Shown here piece by piece: positions 15,162-24,273 of a stretch of 52,989 nucleotides of DNA. The stretch comes from Planctomycetota bacterium (lineage in GTDB: Bacteria; Planctomycetota; Uabimicrobiia; Uabimicrobiales; Uabimicrobiaceae). Position numbers and translations under genes: made by a program. Where the stretch lies: contig JAJDCR010000001.1 in assembly GCA_029260735.1 (NCBI GenBank), positions 1 through 52,989 on the forward strand, given 5' to 3'. Below the pieces are notes generated by a model. It had not been told where the DNA came from. It did no database searches and worked only from the letters and a program-made list of their open reading frames with translations. Numbering within the stretch: the first letter of the stretch is position 1; each line of letters starts with the position of its first letter.

Positions 15162-16139
15162 CTATTCCCCATTGTTCATTTTGCAGAACAAAATAAAACA
15201 GACACGACCATTTGCCGGCCCACCTTGCGCACTAACAGTAATCGTGTGCTCTCCCTTTAGCAAAGTAATTTCATCGAATTTCCACAGTCTACCTTTTTGC
15301 ATAATAGGAAAGGACTCCGTGCTGGTGCCATTGTCAATGTCAAAACTAGCAAAGGTGAAAAAGTTTCCTTTTACATTAGCAATAGGCTTCCAACGAAAGC
15401 CGCAAACAACACTATCTCTTTCGGAAGTAAAGGCATGGTTGGTAATGGTTGCATTTCCGTCTGCATCGGTATCTACTTCCATTTTTAAATGAACGGCTTG
15501 GCGGTCGGAAAGAGAAAGAAATGAAAAAGGAGAGTAATTATAGTCAAAAGAAAAGTATGTTTGGTTGTCCTTCTCTGACATTCGGTTTCCCGAACACTGA
15601 ACTTTTATATTTCTCTGAGCAAGGCAAGCTAAGTCGTATTCTTGACCGGCTTGAACAGCATCTTCAAAGATAAGCACGTCGTCGACTGTTATTGTTACTT
15701 GACTCCAGCTCAAAGGAGACTCAAAGTTCTTTACCTCTAACTGTCCTTTGTTGATTTGGCTTTCTAGGCTATATTGCCCATAACTTTCCTCTTTTATTTC
15801 AAAAAGATCTAAGCTGTAATCTAAATCGATTTTGGGAAGAGTTCCGTCTAGACCCTCTACTTGCAAAACAAAATTTCTTCTAGCTTTCTCGTTGATTGTG
15901 TAAGCAGTATTTGCTTGGATAGGTTGATCTAAAACGATACGCCCATCTAGAATGAGCCGAAGGTTACGAGCAGAACAGTTCAAAGTGAATTTTTTTAAGG
16001 AAAGTGTTCCGTAGTGGATATTCTCTTCCATTTGAACATTTCCATCACGTTGTTGGGGGAGCAGAATATTTTCTGCCGCTGCCAAAACTGGAAAAACAAT
16101 CATCAAAAAAACTAGAGTAGATAAAAAATAATTTTTCAT
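15162..16139 (-). CDS. Secreted protein of unknown function
   Basis: A 325-residue protein with a signal peptide (residues 1 to about 22, ending LAAAE). The mature region is strand-rich and appears to contain two related beta units, each with a hydrophobic-polar strand followed by a LxLxGRIVLDxPI or VTITVDDVLIFED hairpin and a downstream N-x-x-V-Q strand, suggesting an internal duplication. A DTDADGNAT turn near 235 could bind calcium. It ends in a strand-rich tail (VCFILFCKMNNGE). No family is recognised. GGGAGG just before the ATG is a good ribosome site. It is convergent with the HEAT lipoprotein across repeat family A. Confidence 0.7.
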   Translation of the reverse strand: MKNYFLSTLVFLMIVFPVLAAAENILLPQQRDGNVQMEENIHYGTLSLKKFTLNCSARNLRLILDGRIVLDQPIQANTAYTINEKARRNFVLQVEGLDGTLPKIDLDYSLDLFEIKEESYGQYSLESQINKGQLEVKNFESPLSWSQVTITVDDVLIFEDAVQAGQEYDLACLAQRNIKVQCSGNRMSEKDNQTYFSFDYNYSPFSFLSLSDRQAVHLKMEVDTDADGNATITNHAFTSERDSVVCGFRWKPIANVKGNFFTFASFDIDNGTSTESFPIMQKGRLWKFDEITLLKGEHTITVSAQGGPANGRVCFILFCKMNNGE

Positions 16140-16315
16140 GGTACCTCCCGAAAAGCTCTCAGACTTTTAATTGCCTGAAAGTATCCCTTTGTTTAATGCC
16201 TTAAGTATTGTTTATTTTTTTCCCCTTCTAGAAGGTCTACCTTTTTCTTAGTAGCTCTAATTACTTTTTAAGAGTAAAATGGGGAAGAGTAGATACAAAA
16301 CCAAAACTGACAAGC

Positions 16316-16344
16316 TTGACAAAGTGTTTTGAACTTAAAAGAAT
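16316..16344 (+). promoter_or_regulatory. Candidate sigma-70 type promoter
   Basis: TTGACA at 16316-16321, a 17-base spacer and AAGAAT (4 of 6 consensus) at 16339-16344. An overlapping alternative is TTGAAC at 16329 with TATAAA at 16350 at a 15-base spacing. Both face the coiled-coil gene at 16482. This is a consensus match only. Confidence 0.3.
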
Positions 16345-16365
16345 TTCATTATAAATCGTAACAAA

Positions 16366-16379
16366 TTTTTTTTTTTTTT
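16366..16379. repeat. 14-base poly-T tract
   Basis: A run of 14 consecutive T bases about 100 bases upstream of the coiled-coil gene and just downstream of the candidate promoter. Such runs are slippage-prone, so length variation in the leader is possible. Confidence 0.85.
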
Positions 16380-16481
16380 GCTATCAAAAAGCTAGAATTT
16401 TATTTTACATTTTTCGTCAATTTAACTATGATTAGCGGTTTAGTAGAAGTCTATTTATTGTAACTTGGGAGTTTTAACATT

Positions 16482-17459
16482 ATGAGAAAAAAGCGTAGAC
16501 CCTTTTTTTTAGCCCCTTTCTACACTGTTTATGATAAGTTTTCGGACAGTTATCAAAATTGGCATAACAAAAGCGTGTTGACCAACTGGGAGTCTCACTA
16601 CCAAAAAAGTTTAGAGAACTATTCCCTCAAAATAGAGAAGCAGGAAAAGTATCTGAACGAACTTTATGAAAAAATTGATCAGTCGAAGCAATTTGGGAGT
16701 AAGTTGGTCAATCAGTACATGCAGGCAGACAAAGTTCTTCTTGAGTTCACTAAGCTCATAGAAGACTCTCCTGCGGGAGAAAACTTTGTTTTTGGACACT
16801 ATTCTTACGACGACAAATTTGCCAATATGCAACTTCAGCAGTGGACAAAAGAAATCATTCTTTTAAAAAGTCGCATTGAAAATGTCAACGAAGGCCTAAA
16901 ACAAAGAGAGAAAATAGCAAACGATTTACAACGAAAACTCGACTCGGAAAGAGCTCGTTTTTTGGATTTACAGGTCAAAGGAGAAGAAGCCTTAGCCAAA
17001 AAAATTGCTTACTCCGACTACCCATCCAAAAAGAGTTTTTCTTGTAGTCCTGAATTTGAAGAAACGGAGCGACTTTTAAAACTCTTAAAACAAGATCTGA
17101 AAGATTTTCATAGCGAATCTTACTTGGATCTATCCCCTTCTGTCTCTTTTATTAGTAATGATCTTTCTAATGGTTTTCCTACATTAAAAGAAATTCTTTT
17201 TTCCCAGGAAGAAGTCAATAGCAGAGATGCTTTGACCGATCTAGATAAAGAGGTGGATGGATACAGACAACGAGCATTACAAGGAGATACCTCTAAGAAA
17301 CAGTATACCTTAGAAGATTTTAGCAAGAAAGAATCTCAAGTAACTCCGTATTTACCCTCTTTAGAAAAAGAGGAAGAAGAAAAAACAGAAGAGCCCTCTC
17401 CTGAGCTAACTAAAAAAGGAAAAAATTCCAAAAGTGAAGAAAAAGCCAAGAAATCATGA
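16482..17459 (+). CDS. Coiled-coil protein of unknown function
   Basis: A 325-residue, highly charged protein with no signal peptide or membrane helix. Long heptad-like stretches at about 30-75 and 105-170 predict extended coiled coils, followed by a less ordered middle and a Lys/Glu-rich tail (EKEEEEKTEEPS...KKS). The short N-terminus is basic (MRKKRRPFF). No family is recognised. GGGAG precedes the ATG by about eleven bases. Its last codons overlap the next gene by four bases (ATGA), so the two are translationally coupled; a scaffold or filament role beside a HEAT lipoprotein is speculative. Confidence 0.7.
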   Translation: MRKKRRPFFLAPFYTVYDKFSDSYQNWHNKSVLTNWESHYQKSLENYSLKIEKQEKYLNELYEKIDQSKQFGSKLVNQYMQADKVLLEFTKLIEDSPAGENFVFGHYSYDDKFANMQLQQWTKEIILLKSRIENVNEGLKQREKIANDLQRKLDSERARFLDLQVKGEEALAKKIAYSDYPSKKSFSCSPEFEETERLLKLLKQDLKDFHSESYLDLSPSVSFISNDLSNGFPTLKEILFSQEEVNSRDALTDLDKEVDGYRQRALQGDTSKKQYTLEDFSKKESQVTPYLPSLEKEEEEKTEEPSPELTKKGKNSKSEEKAKKS

Positions 17460-18571
17460 GGTCTTTTCTACATCTTACTCTATATATTTGTCTGCTTAGT
17501 TATTTTTTAGTTATTCATACCGCTTGCAACTCTAATGACTCCGAAGAATCTAAGGACTCTTCTCCGAGTATTTTGCAACAGTTAGCATCCAATAACCCAG
17601 ACGAAAGACTACAGGCTTTGCAGAAAGCACAAAAGATGGGAGAAAAAGCAGAATTTGCTCTAAAAAACATTTCTGATATCCTCCAAGATAAAGAAGAGAA
17701 TCTCCAAGTTCGCAAGGCCGCTGTTCGAGCTTTATTCAAAATAGGCTCGGCTGCCTTTCCCTATCTTAAAGAAGCTGCTAAAAGTCAAGATGGAACAACT
17801 CAATCTCTTGCTGTGAAGGGGGTTGGGATGTTTGCCTCTTCAAAGTCTTTCCCTCCAGAGGTTTTACAGATTTTAGCTGAAGCTCTCAAGTCCAAAAACT
17901 CTGATGTATGCTCAGAGGCTGCGGAAGCTCTTTCTGAATACAAAGTTTTGCCAAAAAGTCTTGTCGTTAGTTTCCAAGAAACCGCAAAGGATGAACATTG
18001 GCAAATTCGGAAAGTAACGGCAACGGCCTTAGGAAGAATTCAAGAGGAAGAATCTTTGTTCATTTTACTGGCTTTACTAAAAGATTCTGATTGGCGAGTT
18101 AGAATGGCTGTCGTGGAGTCTATTGGGAGAATAAAGACCATATCACTTCCTTCTATCTCTGAGCTTATTCTAACTTTAGAGGATTCTGATAAACGAGTGC
18201 AGATGTATACGCTGGATGCTTTAAAAATGGTAATGAAAGCCATAGAAAAAAGCTCTCACCAGTTTCAGACGAGCAAAGAGGCTTTCTCTGTTTTATTTAG
18301 AGCTCTAGGCCATGAGCAAGGGCATCGGCGAAAGGTGAGCTATGATGTGCTTTGCCTTAGCCAAATACCTGAGGATATAAGCCTTGATAACCTTATCAAT
18401 TCTTTAGTCAGCTCATTCTCCCAAGCCCGTTCTCTGAGCAAAAAATTTCTCGCTAAAATATATATAAGCAACCCTAATGTCTTAAGCCTTTTAGAAGAAG
18501 AACTTTCGCGAAGAACCGATCCTCAAGAAAAAAAATATATCCAAGAAACTATCGATTACATTAAGAAATAA
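17456..18571 (+). CDS. HEAT-repeat lipoprotein
   Basis: A 371-residue protein with a hydrophobic leader ending in a lipobox-like IHTAC, so probably lipidated at Cys24. The mature protein consists of HEAT/PBS-type repeats (for example DKEENLQVRKAAVRALFKIG and DSDWRVRMAVVESIGRI), about eight in number, becoming less regular after residue 270. It resembles the HEAT lipoprotein at 13543-14907 in design but not closely in sequence. It overlaps the coiled-coil gene by four bases and is followed after 76 bases by the UPF0182 fusion, so the three may form one transcript. Expected role: an envelope protein-binding scaffold. Confidence 0.82.
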   Translation: MRSFLHLTLYICLLSYFLVIHTACNSNDSEESKDSSPSILQQLASNNPDERLQALQKAQKMGEKAEFALKNISDILQDKEENLQVRKAAVRALFKIGSAAFPYLKEAAKSQDGTTQSLAVKGVGMFASSKSFPPEVLQILAEALKSKNSDVCSEAAEALSEYKVLPKSLVVSFQETAKDEHWQIRKVTATALGRIQEEESLFILLALLKDSDWRVRMAVVESIGRIKTISLPSISELILTLEDSDKRVQMYTLDALKMVMKAIEKSSHQFQTSKEAFSVLFRALGHEQGHRRKVSYDVLCLSQIPEDISLDNLINSLVSSFSQARSLSKKFLAKIYISNPNVLSLLEEELSRRTDPQEKKYIQETIDYIKK

Positions 18572-18647
18572 ATTATTTTTTTCTACGAGACTATTTAATT
18601 AATCTTTTAATTGTCTTGTAGCCAATTTCACTTCGGAGACTACTTTT

Positions 18648-21600
18648 ATGACAGAAAAGGCATCTGAAATAGATCCCAAACTATCTGATCGAGAAAGCAA
18701 GGCCATTGTTGGTCCCTTTGCTCTTTCTTTTCTACTGGGGATAACTCTGCTGACCCTTTTGATATACTTTGCTAATTTCTGGAATGTTGCTGCTAACACC
18801 CGCGTTTTAGATTTGGTCATTGACGCAGGAATTATTCAATACAATGACATGAATGCTGGATTTGTTGAGGGCGTTGCAGATTTAAAATACTATTTGATGG
18901 CACAAGACCCTGTTAACGGCACTCTTGTTCTGATTGTAATGGGAATTTTTCTTTTATTTTGGCTACTAAAGGCCCTAGAATTCCATCACATACTAAAATT
19001 TTGCGGAGCAAAAGGAAGTTTAGGCCAAAATTTCCAAGCGTTCTTTTATGGAAGTACTTACAGTGGTTTTTTTCCCTTTCATCTAGGCGATACAGTAACC
19101 ACTTCTTTTTTAGAAGAGCGAGGGGTGAAAAAACATGAGGCGACCTCCGCTCTTTTTATTTTTCGCTTTTTTATTGTTTTTTCGATTGCTGTTTTTGCCT
19201 TGATTGGCCTAGCCTATGTGGGTTGGATGTCGTGGTTCGGACAACTCTTCTGGGCAGTGGTTATTTTTCTAGCCGCCTACTTTGTTTTACGAACTTCTCA
19301 TTCTAAACAAAACTATCTAGCAGGGATAACCGCAGCAGCAAAATCTCTGGCTCAGTCTCCGTGGACGGCCACTCATATAGGACTACTCTCCTTGTTCACT
19401 TTTGCTTTAGAAGATATTGCTGCTTACTTTGCCGCGATGGCTTTTACCTCAGAGCATGTCATCCTTAATGTTGATTTTTCTGTTCTCTTAATGGCGATTG
19501 TTGCGAGCTATATCGCACGTCTAATTCCGCTTACTCCTGGTGGAATCGGTCAGTTTGAGTGGGGGTTTGCGGCCGCCCTCTATGTCGGTGGAGTGGGTTT
19601 TCCAGAAGCCGCAACAATTGCTCTTCTTGATAATTTCTTTCGCTATGCCGTTCTTCTTCTGATTTTTGCAGGATCTAATTTTTGGAGTAACTCCCACTCG
19701 TACTTCCGCCAGGGTTTAGCTTTTCTCTGTAAAAATTCTTCCTCGGGAGGGAAAAAGAGTGGTTCTTCGGGATTGATTCCCACCGCTCATCTCCCTTCTT
19801 TACCTAACGTTCACAACACTTTGTTTCGGGTGACAATTTTAGCTTCTATTGCTTTAGCATTCTTTTTCTTTGATGAGTTTACAGGTTTGCTCTTAGATCT
19901 ATGGCTTTTGGAGAGCTTAAGTCTAGGATTTGTCTTTTGGACTAACTTTAAAATGGGAGCTCTCCTTTTTGGATTAGCTTTTACACTGTTTTTTGGAGCG
20001 ATCTTTCTCCCTTCTTACTTATACAAAGTAAAGAATAAAAAATTTCCCTTACTTCTAGCTTCTGTGGCAGGAGTATTAGGAGGCTACTTTCTTTGCTTAG
20101 AGTACCAGACCTACTTACTTTTTCAACATGGACAGAGCTTTGGAGAAGTAGACCCTGCTTTGGGCTATGATATTGGATTTTATACCTTTTCTCTACCTGC
20201 TTTGAAAATGACACTAAGTGTTCTTTCTTGGGGCTTTGCCTTAAGTTTGCTTACTTCTATTTTCTTGGCTGCTAGTGACAAAGAGGTCAAAACATTTTTC
20301 AAAATAAATCCGATTGCCCAATTTGTGGGCAAAGTTTCAACCCCCTACTCTTTGGTTATGCTTTCTTTATTAGGAATTGGCTGGGCGGGAGAAAAATGGT
20401 TAAGTCGATTTGACTTATTACTTAAAGATAATGGAGAGTCGGCCATTTACAATGGAGCAGACTATCTTGATGTTACAGGCTTTTTCTCTCACTTGTCCGC
20501 AGTAAACATCACAACCCTTGTCCTTCTCGCAACTGTTATTGTGAATGTTATAGTGCTTCGTTCACTGCACAACGCTTCAGTTGCCCAGAAAGTAGACCAA
20601 CTAAAACCTCGATTGAAACTAGCCGCTTACTGGACAATAGTTCTACTCTTAACAGACATTGGCTTTAAAACGGCAGTAGAACTTCGGGATCGCCTAGCAG
20701 TGAAACCCAATGAGCCTGTAATTCAGTTAGACTTTATTAAAAATCATATTCAAGCAACACGAAAAGCCTATGGTATCGATAAAGTAGAGGAAGTTTCTTT
20801 TTCCCCTCGCCAAAAGGGAGACCCCCTACCGAACTTAAACAAGATCCTTAATGACCCCAGCGTACGTAATGCACCTCTTTGGCCTGGTCATGTTAGTTAC
20901 CTAGAACGCGTACTTGATCCACAGCACGGCCTACGTATCTTACAAACCAAGGGTGACAAGATGGTCTACGGGCCAACAATGGAGATCATGAGACAACAAC
21001 AAAAGCTTAGAACGTACTATAACTTTTTAAGCGTTGACAATGTTCGCTATCATATCGATGGAGAAACTCGTATGTTTGTTAGCAGTGTGCGAGAGGTTCC
21101 TTTGATTGAGCCTGTGCCTTGGTTGGCTTGGTGGGGACAACGTTTTGTTCTTTTCACCCACGGACACGGGATAGTTATGATCCCTAGTGCGGAAACAAAT
21201 TCTGCGGGAGAGCCCAACTATGTTTCCTCTGGTATTCCTTCTCAAGCAAAGTGGCCTGAAATAACCGCAAACAACCAAAGAATTTACTACGGGGAAGGGG
21301 TCACTACAATGGCCTTCAGTAATATCAAGAACTTGAAAGAGTTTGATTACCCCACCGAGCAAGGAAGAGCTGAGTTTACATATCCTCAAGATGTATCTGC
21401 TGGTGTCAGAGTAGATTCTTTTCTCAAAAGAATTGCTTTTGGTTGGAAGAGTAACCAGTTTTTTGATATGGTCTTTAGTGGTTTGATCGACCCTGGGACT
21501 AGAATTCATTACCACCGTACTCCCATTGAAAGACTAGAAAGAATAGCTTCTTTTCTTTATTTTGATACAAACCCTTATGCAGTAGTTGCTAACGGAGAGA

Positions 21601-22511
21601 TCGTTTGGCTTACTAATGCCATGACAACCTCATCGCGCTACCCATATAGTAAGCAAGAGTGGTTGGGAGATAAATCGGACGAACGAGCTTTCAAAGCTAA
21701 GCCTCATCGTTTAATTAATTACATTGAAGACTCAGTTAAGACAACGATGAATGCTTATACCGGAGAAGTTAAGTTTTATAAAATAAGCGATGCTCCGATT
21801 GTTTCTAGTTGGGCTAAAATTTACCCTGGTCTTTTTCATGACAAAGAAACGATGCCCGCACCTGTGCAAGAGCAGTTAACCTATCCTACTCAACTCTTTC
21901 ATATTCAGTTTGATGATATCTTTAATATTTATCATATGCAAGATCCTGTGACTTTCTTCAATATGGAAGATATGTGGGATGATGGAGATGAGGTTCTCGG
22001 GCCTATTTTAGATCATGGAGACGCCATCACTTTTTCAATTGAACCATACCAAAGCATTTTGAAAACAGGCGAGGTTCTACCCAGTGCTAAAAAGGAAGCT
22101 CAATTTGTCCTTTCGGCCCTTTTTACTCCAGAGAACTCTCTTAATATAAGAGCCATCCCAATGGCCTACCAAGATGGCGAGGACTATGGACGATTAGTTG
22201 TCGCGCAAGTGCCTAAAGGATACTACAGTATTGGGCCCGAACAGGCCGATGCGGTTATTGACCAAAACCCCAAAATTTCTCAGCAAATTTCCTGGTGGAA
22301 CAGAAGAGGAACAGAGGTAATTCGAGGCCACACAACTCTTTTAATCGTAGAAAAAGAGGCTATTTATGTCGAGCCTATTTTCTTACGTTCTCAGCAGAAC
22401 CCAATAACTCAATTAAAGCGAGTTATTGTTGTCTTTCGAGGGAAAGCTTATATGGCAGAGAATCTGGAAGAAGCTCTTCGAGAAGCTTATGCTGACCAAG
22501 CAACAAACTAG
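18648..22511 (+). CDS. Fusion of flippase-like (LPG synthase TM) domain and UPF0182 protein
   Basis: A 1287-residue membrane protein. Residues about 25-350 match the lysylphosphatidylglycerol synthase transmembrane/flippase-like family, with its hallmark PLTPGGIGQFEWG near 297-309. After a Ser/Gly-rich linker (about 365-390), residues about 395-1287 match UPF0182 (COG1615): paired membrane helices to about 680, then a large extracytoplasmic region with NHIQATRKAYGIDKV, HGHGIVMIPSAE near 837 and the C-terminal SQQNPITQLKRVIVVFRG segment. UPF0182 proteins are normally about 900 residues, so the N-terminal third is an added domain. GGAG lies nine bases before the ATG. The function of UPF0182 is unknown; fusion to a lipid-flippase-like domain hints at an envelope-lipid role. 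Confidence 0.85.
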   Translation: MTEKASEIDPKLSDRESKAIVGPFALSFLLGITLLTLLIYFANFWNVAANTRVLDLVIDAGIIQYNDMNAGFVEGVADLKYYLMAQDPVNGTLVLIVMGIFLLFWLLKALEFHHILKFCGAKGSLGQNFQAFFYGSTYSGFFPFHLGDTVTTSFLEERGVKKHEATSALFIFRFFIVFSIAVFALIGLAYVGWMSWFGQLFWAVVIFLAAYFVLRTSHSKQNYLAGITAAAKSLAQSPWTATHIGLLSLFTFALEDIAAYFAAMAFTSEHVILNVDFSVLLMAIVASYIARLIPLTPGGIGQFEWGFAAALYVGGVGFPEAATIALLDNFFRYAVLLLIFAGSNFWSNSHSYFRQGLAFLCKNSSSGGKKSGSSGLIPTAHLPSLPNVHNTLFRVTILASIALAFFFFDEFTGLLLDLWLLESLSLGFVFWTNFKMGALLFGLAFTLFFGAIFLPSYLYKVKNKKFPLLLASVAGVLGGYFLCLEYQTYLLFQHGQSFGEVDPALGYDIGFYTFSLPALKMTLSVLSWGFALSLLTSIFLAASDKEVKTFFKINPIAQFVGKVSTPYSLVMLSLLGIGWAGEKWLSRFDLLLKDNGESAIYNGADYLDVTGFFSHLSAVNITTLVLLATVIVNVIVLRSLHNASVAQKVDQLKPRLKLAAYWTIVLLLTDIGFKTAVELRDRLAVKPNEPVIQLDFIKNHIQATRKAYGIDKVEEVSFSPRQKGDPLPNLNKILNDPSVRNAPLWPGHVSYLERVLDPQHGLRILQTKGDKMVYGPTMEIMRQQQKLRTYYNFLSVDNVRYHIDGETRMFVSSVREVPLIEPVPWLAWWGQRFVLFTHGHGIVMIPSAETNSAGEPNYVSSGIPSQAKWPEITANNQRIYYGEGVTTMAFSNIKNLKEFDYPTEQGRAEFTYPQDVSAGVRVDSFLKRIAFGWKSNQFFDMVFSGLIDPGTRIHYHRTPIERLERIASFLYFDTNPYAVVANGEIVWLTNAMTTSSRYPYSKQEWLGDKSDERAFKAKPHRLINYIEDSVKTTMNAYTGEVKFYKISDAPIVSSWAKIYPGLFHDKETMPAPVQEQLTYPTQLFHIQFDDIFNIYHMQDPVTFFNMEDMWDDGDEVLGPILDHGDAITFSIEPYQSILKTGEVLPSAKKEAQFVLSALFTPENSLNIRAIPMAYQDGEDYGRLVVAQVPKGYYSIGPEQADAVIDQNPKISQQISWWNRRGTEVIRGHTTLLIVEKEAIYVEPIFLRSQQNPITQLKRVIVVFRGKAYMAENLEEALREAYADQATN

Positions 22512-22520
22512 GTTAGTCGA

Positions 22521-23216
22521 TTGTTTGATTACCCTTCTTCGGTTTACCAAGACCGAGATATTTATGAAATCATAGAGCAAGCAAGTGCGGACGAATTGTC
22601 CGTACTTGTTGAGCTTCTATGTTCCAACTCTGCTTGCACTATTTCTTCCGATTGCCGAGAGGTGGACGCAATTGTCCACCAAATTCAGCTACTCGGGGGA
22701 AATAGTGTCTCTAATTTTTTACGGGGCTCCGGAGTTTTTTATTACGAAATTGTTTGTAAGATTGCGACAAAGTTAGATATTGATCTTGATGACTGTGCTG
22801 AAATTGGAGCAATAGAATGGCAGATTAGCGAACATTTTCTCCGCGAAACCCTCCAACAAATGCCAAAAAAAGAACGTTCTAGTTTTTACAAGCAACTCCA
22901 AGAAGAAAGTAAAAAGAAGGCTCTTTCTTTTGATATAGCGCATACACTAACAGAAGATTTTGGACGATGGATTTTTTTAAGGTTAGTGCTTACTCATATT
23001 CTTTTGAGACTTGGTATAGCCGGAGCTGCTAAAATAAGTACAGCTTTTATTGTTACTCTTTTAGCTGGACCTATCGGTTGGTCAGCTTCTGTTATCTGGT
23101 TGGCTATAGACCTGGTAGGGCCAGCTTATTCAACTTTGATCCCTCTTGTTATTTTATTGGCAACAATTCGGACTCGCTTGAGTTTAGGCATTAGCCAAAT
23201 ACAAACAGGGAGCTAA
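22521..23216 (+). CDS. YaaW/UPF0174 family protein
   Basis: A 231-residue protein. The segment IQLLGGNSVSNFLRGSGVFY (about 53-72) and the following EIVCKIATKLDID match the UPF0174 (E. coli YaaW) signature, where LFGGNT-x-x-N-x-x-RG-x-GV-x-Y is conserved. The N-terminal YQDRDIYEIIEQASADEL fits the DUF3944-like start of the family. C-terminal hydrophobic segments lie at about 155-175 and 180-215. No ATG lies near the N-terminus; a TTG at 22521 is the most upstream sensible start but its ribosome site is weak, so the start is uncertain. It begins nine bases after the UPF0182 fusion stop, which suggests co-expression. The family function is unknown. Confidence 0.75.
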   Translation: MFDYPSSVYQDRDIYEIIEQASADELSVLVELLCSNSACTISSDCREVDAIVHQIQLLGGNSVSNFLRGSGVFYYEIVCKIATKLDIDLDDCAEIGAIEWQISEHFLRETLQQMPKKERSSFYKQLQEESKKKALSFDIAHTLTEDFGRWIFLRLVLTHILLRLGIAGAAKISTAFIVTLLAGPIGWSASVIWLAIDLVGPAYSTLIPLVILLATIRTRLSLGISQIQTGS

Positions 23217-23309
23217 AAAAATGTTTTCTGACTTAAATCTAGAAAAGGAATAGCTTGCAAAGGGGTTATCTTTAGTGGTCAAAGGATGTGACTTCGAGGT
23301 CTTAGGAGC

Positions 23310-23642
23310 TTAGAGAACCACCAAAACCATTCCCACTGACATGAGAAAAAAACCCAAAGTTTTGGAAGGATTGAGTACTTCTCCGAGAAAATATTTCGAA
23401 ACAATAGCTACACAAATGACCCCTGTACAGAGATTCATGGAGGCCATTTCACTGGGTTTATAAAAATCAACTCCCCAGCGCATCGCGAAAACATTGAGTA
23501 AATATTCGGGAAAGACAAGAAGCCAGCTTAATACAAGGGCAGTGAAAAAAGATTTCTCTTTAAACTTTATGTGACCTAACCAAGCGAAGGCCATTAAAAA
23601 ACTAGAGAGAAAAAGAAGAACGGGGACTAGGTACATGGCCAT
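23310..23642 (-). CDS. DUF486 (DMT-superfamily) small membrane protein, second of pair
   Basis: A 110-residue protein with four hydrophobic helices. The motif FAWLGHIKFKE near residue 18 and the EYLLNVFAMRWG loop are diagnostic of DUF486, a four-helix branch of the drug/metabolite transporter superfamily. It is about 45% identical by eye to the protein encoded immediately upstream. The upstream stop TAA is directly followed by this ATG, so translation is coupled. Paired four-helix transporters often form heterodimers with opposite topology, as in small multidrug resistance pairs. The substrate is unknown. Confidence 0.82.
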   Translation of the reverse strand: MAMYLVPVLLFLSSFLMAFAWLGHIKFKEKSFFTALVLSWLLVFPEYLLNVFAMRWGVDFYKPSEMASMNLCTGVICVAIVSKYFLGEVLNPSKTLGFFLMSVGMVLVVL

Positions 23643-24047
23643 TTAGTTACTCTCCACAGTTTTAACGCTTTCTGGGTTTTCGATTTTCTTGGCACCGGTG
23701 ATGAGCATCATTGCCACTGTCATAATAGCAAAACCAATATACTTTTGCATTGTTAGTGCTTCACCTAGAAAAAAGTGCGACACAAGAGCAATGAAAAGAA
23801 CTCCTGAGGAGAGGTTCATCGCCGCCATTTGACTTGGAGTATATTTTTTTATTCCCCAGCGAATAGCGGAAATATTCAGAATATATTCCGGTAAAACAAT
23901 TAGCCAAGCTACTAAAGTCGCCATCCAGAAACTAAGGCTTTCTTTGTACTTTAAGTGTCCAAGCCATGCCATGGCCATGATCGAACTCGAAAGAATGAGC
24001 ATGAAAGGCACCATAAAGGTAACATATTTGTCTTTGTTATTATTCAT
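23643..24047 (-). CDS. DUF486 (DMT-superfamily) small membrane protein, first of pair
   Basis: A 134-residue protein with four hydrophobic helices and a short polar C-terminal extension absent in its partner. MAWLGHLKYKE and PEYILNISAIRWG identify the DUF486 family. No clear ribosome site precedes the first ATG, and an internal ATG at residue 12 (MVPFM) is a possible alternative start. It is directly followed by the second DUF486 gene and preceded, after 16 bases, by the UPF0182 fragment on the same strand. Confidence 0.8.
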   Translation of the reverse strand: MNNNKDKYVTFMVPFMLILSSSIMAMAWLGHLKYKESLSFWMATLVAWLIVLPEYILNISAIRWGIKKYTPSQMAAMNLSSGVLFIALVSHFFLGEALTMQKYIGFAIMTVAMMLITGAKKIENPESVKTVESN

Positions 24048-24063
24048 TTTTTGGTTGATAACT

Positions 24064-24261
24064 TTACTTTTGTGAGAGTGTGTTTATTTTTACTTTGTAA
24101 GCGGTGTAAGCCTTTTCAATGGCTTCATCTAGAGTGTCTGCCATTTTTACCATTCCTCTAAAATACACAACAACTTTCTTTAATTGAGTCGCTGGGTTTT
24201 GCTGAGAATGAATAAACATTGGTTCTACGTAAAGAAGTTCATTCTTCACTATTTGTTCAAT
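24064..24261 (-). pseudogene. C-terminal fragment of a second UPF0182 gene
   Basis: About 65 codons whose translation (ELLYVEPMFIHSQQNPATQL, KKVVVYFRG, MADTLDEAIEKAY) matches the last 55 residues of the UPF0182 fusion (EAIYVEPIFLRSQQNPITQL, KRVIVVFRG, MAENLEEALREAY) at roughly 60% identity by eye. Nothing upstream continues the UPF0182 protein, so this is the surviving 3' end of a deleted paralogue. It lies 1.5 kb from the intact gene on the other strand. Because it diverges at many positions but keeps its reading frame and its stop, it is either a relatively recent deletion or a retained mini-protein. Confidence 0.75.
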
Positions 24262-24273
24262 TTTAATGAACAA

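Larger units (their letters stand above)
16140..16481. other. Divergent intergenic region with long poly-T
   Basis: About 340 AT-rich bases between the divergent secreted-protein and coiled-coil genes. It holds a candidate promoter facing right at about 16316-16344 and a 14-base T run at 16366-16379. Otherwise nothing coding is visible. Confidence 0.5.

Noticed and set aside
23310..24047. Two DUF486 genes as classical EmrE-type SMR pumps
   Set aside because: The AWLGHxKxKE and EYxLN motifs are those of DUF486; the SMR glutamate motif is not seen.
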